A stretch of DNA of 6,815 nt. Origin: an uncultured Leptospiraceae bacterium (GTDB lineage: Bacteria; Spirochaetota; Leptospiria; Leptospirales; Leptospiraceae). Of this stretch, positions 6,691 to 6,815 are shown piece after piece. The DNA is taken from assembly GCA_937924465.1 (NCBI GenBank), contig CALDSP010000143.1:1-6815 (forward strand). The letters are read 5' to 3'. Below the pieces are notes generated by a model. That model saw only the letters and a program-made list of their open reading frames with translations, searched no databases and had not been told where the DNA came from. A program made the position numbers and the translations under genes. Each line of letters starts with the position of its first letter. Within the stretch, counting starts at the first letter, position 1.

Positions 6691-6815
6691 CTATAGACTT
6701 TTACGTATTTCCATAATTTCTTCAAGAGACAAACCAGTTAAAAGAGAAATTTGTTGATCATCCATACCAAGCTGAATAGCATTTTTTGCTACTTTGAGAG
6801 AGTTCTTTTTTTCTC
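6691..6815 (-). CDS. C-terminal end of an Rpn/PD-(D/E)XK family transposase-nuclease (partial)
   Basis: The minus strand is open from the window edge to a TAG at 6691-6693, giving the last 40 residues: EKKNSLKVAKNAIQLGMDDQ followed by QISLLTGLSLEEIMEIRKSL. This matches the characteristic tail of Rpn recombination-promoting nucleases and PD-(D/E)XK family transposases: a basic helix (KxxxAKNxxxxG), then 'D...I..LTGLS.EEI..IRK'. In that family the N-terminal domain carries the nuclease; it lies outside the window, so integrity and activity cannot be judged. The tail is intact, 150 bp upstream of the malic enzyme gene and in the same orientation. The motif is short, but its order and spacing are distinctive. 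Confidence 0.7.
   Translation of the reverse strand, partial: EKKNSLKVAKNAIQLGMDDQQISLLTGLSLEEIMEIRKSL

Overview
The window is strongly AT-rich bacterial DNA with compact gene packing, ATGA start/stop overlaps and several exported or membrane proteins. The lipoprotein-like N-terminus, the DUF2339/DUF3999 pair and a separate MaeB-type malic enzyme suggest a low-GC Gram-negative bacterium. A spirochaete of the Leptospira type is my best guess, but nothing in the window fixes the lineage.

Layout: (1) 39-1876, plus strand: two translationally coupled genes, a putative lipoprotein of unknown function and an exported amidohydrolase-fold protein that has lost the recognisable metal ligands. (2) 1877-1972: a short gap with an imperfect inverted repeat and a good sigma70-like promoter placed so close to the next ATG that the mRNA may be leaderless. 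(3) 1973-5263, plus strand: a DUF2339 polytopic membrane protein, its usual partner DUF3999 (interrupted by one in-frame TAA near its N-terminus), and a small cysteine-rich exported protein. All three overlap. (4) 5264-6540, minus strand: a MaeB-type malic enzyme without a phosphotransacetylase domain, broken by a 5-bp tandem duplication inside the active-site FHDDQHGT motif. It meets the plus-strand operon stop codon to stop codon with no base between. (5) 6541-6690: AT-rich gap with only weak promoter candidates. (6) 6691-6815, minus strand: the last 40 residues of an Rpn/PD-(D/E)XK-type transposase-nuclease gene that continues beyond the window.

The main result is two disrupted genes 2.3 kb apart. 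Each carries a single lesion and is otherwise intact and readable to its end. Neither lesion is a homopolymer slip, so recent pseudogenisation is plausible, but assembly or read error cannot be excluded from sequence alone. No RNA genes, CRISPR arrays, complete insertion sequences or clearly new system were found. The most unusual intact gene is the exported pseudo-amidohydrolase paired with the lipoprotein.
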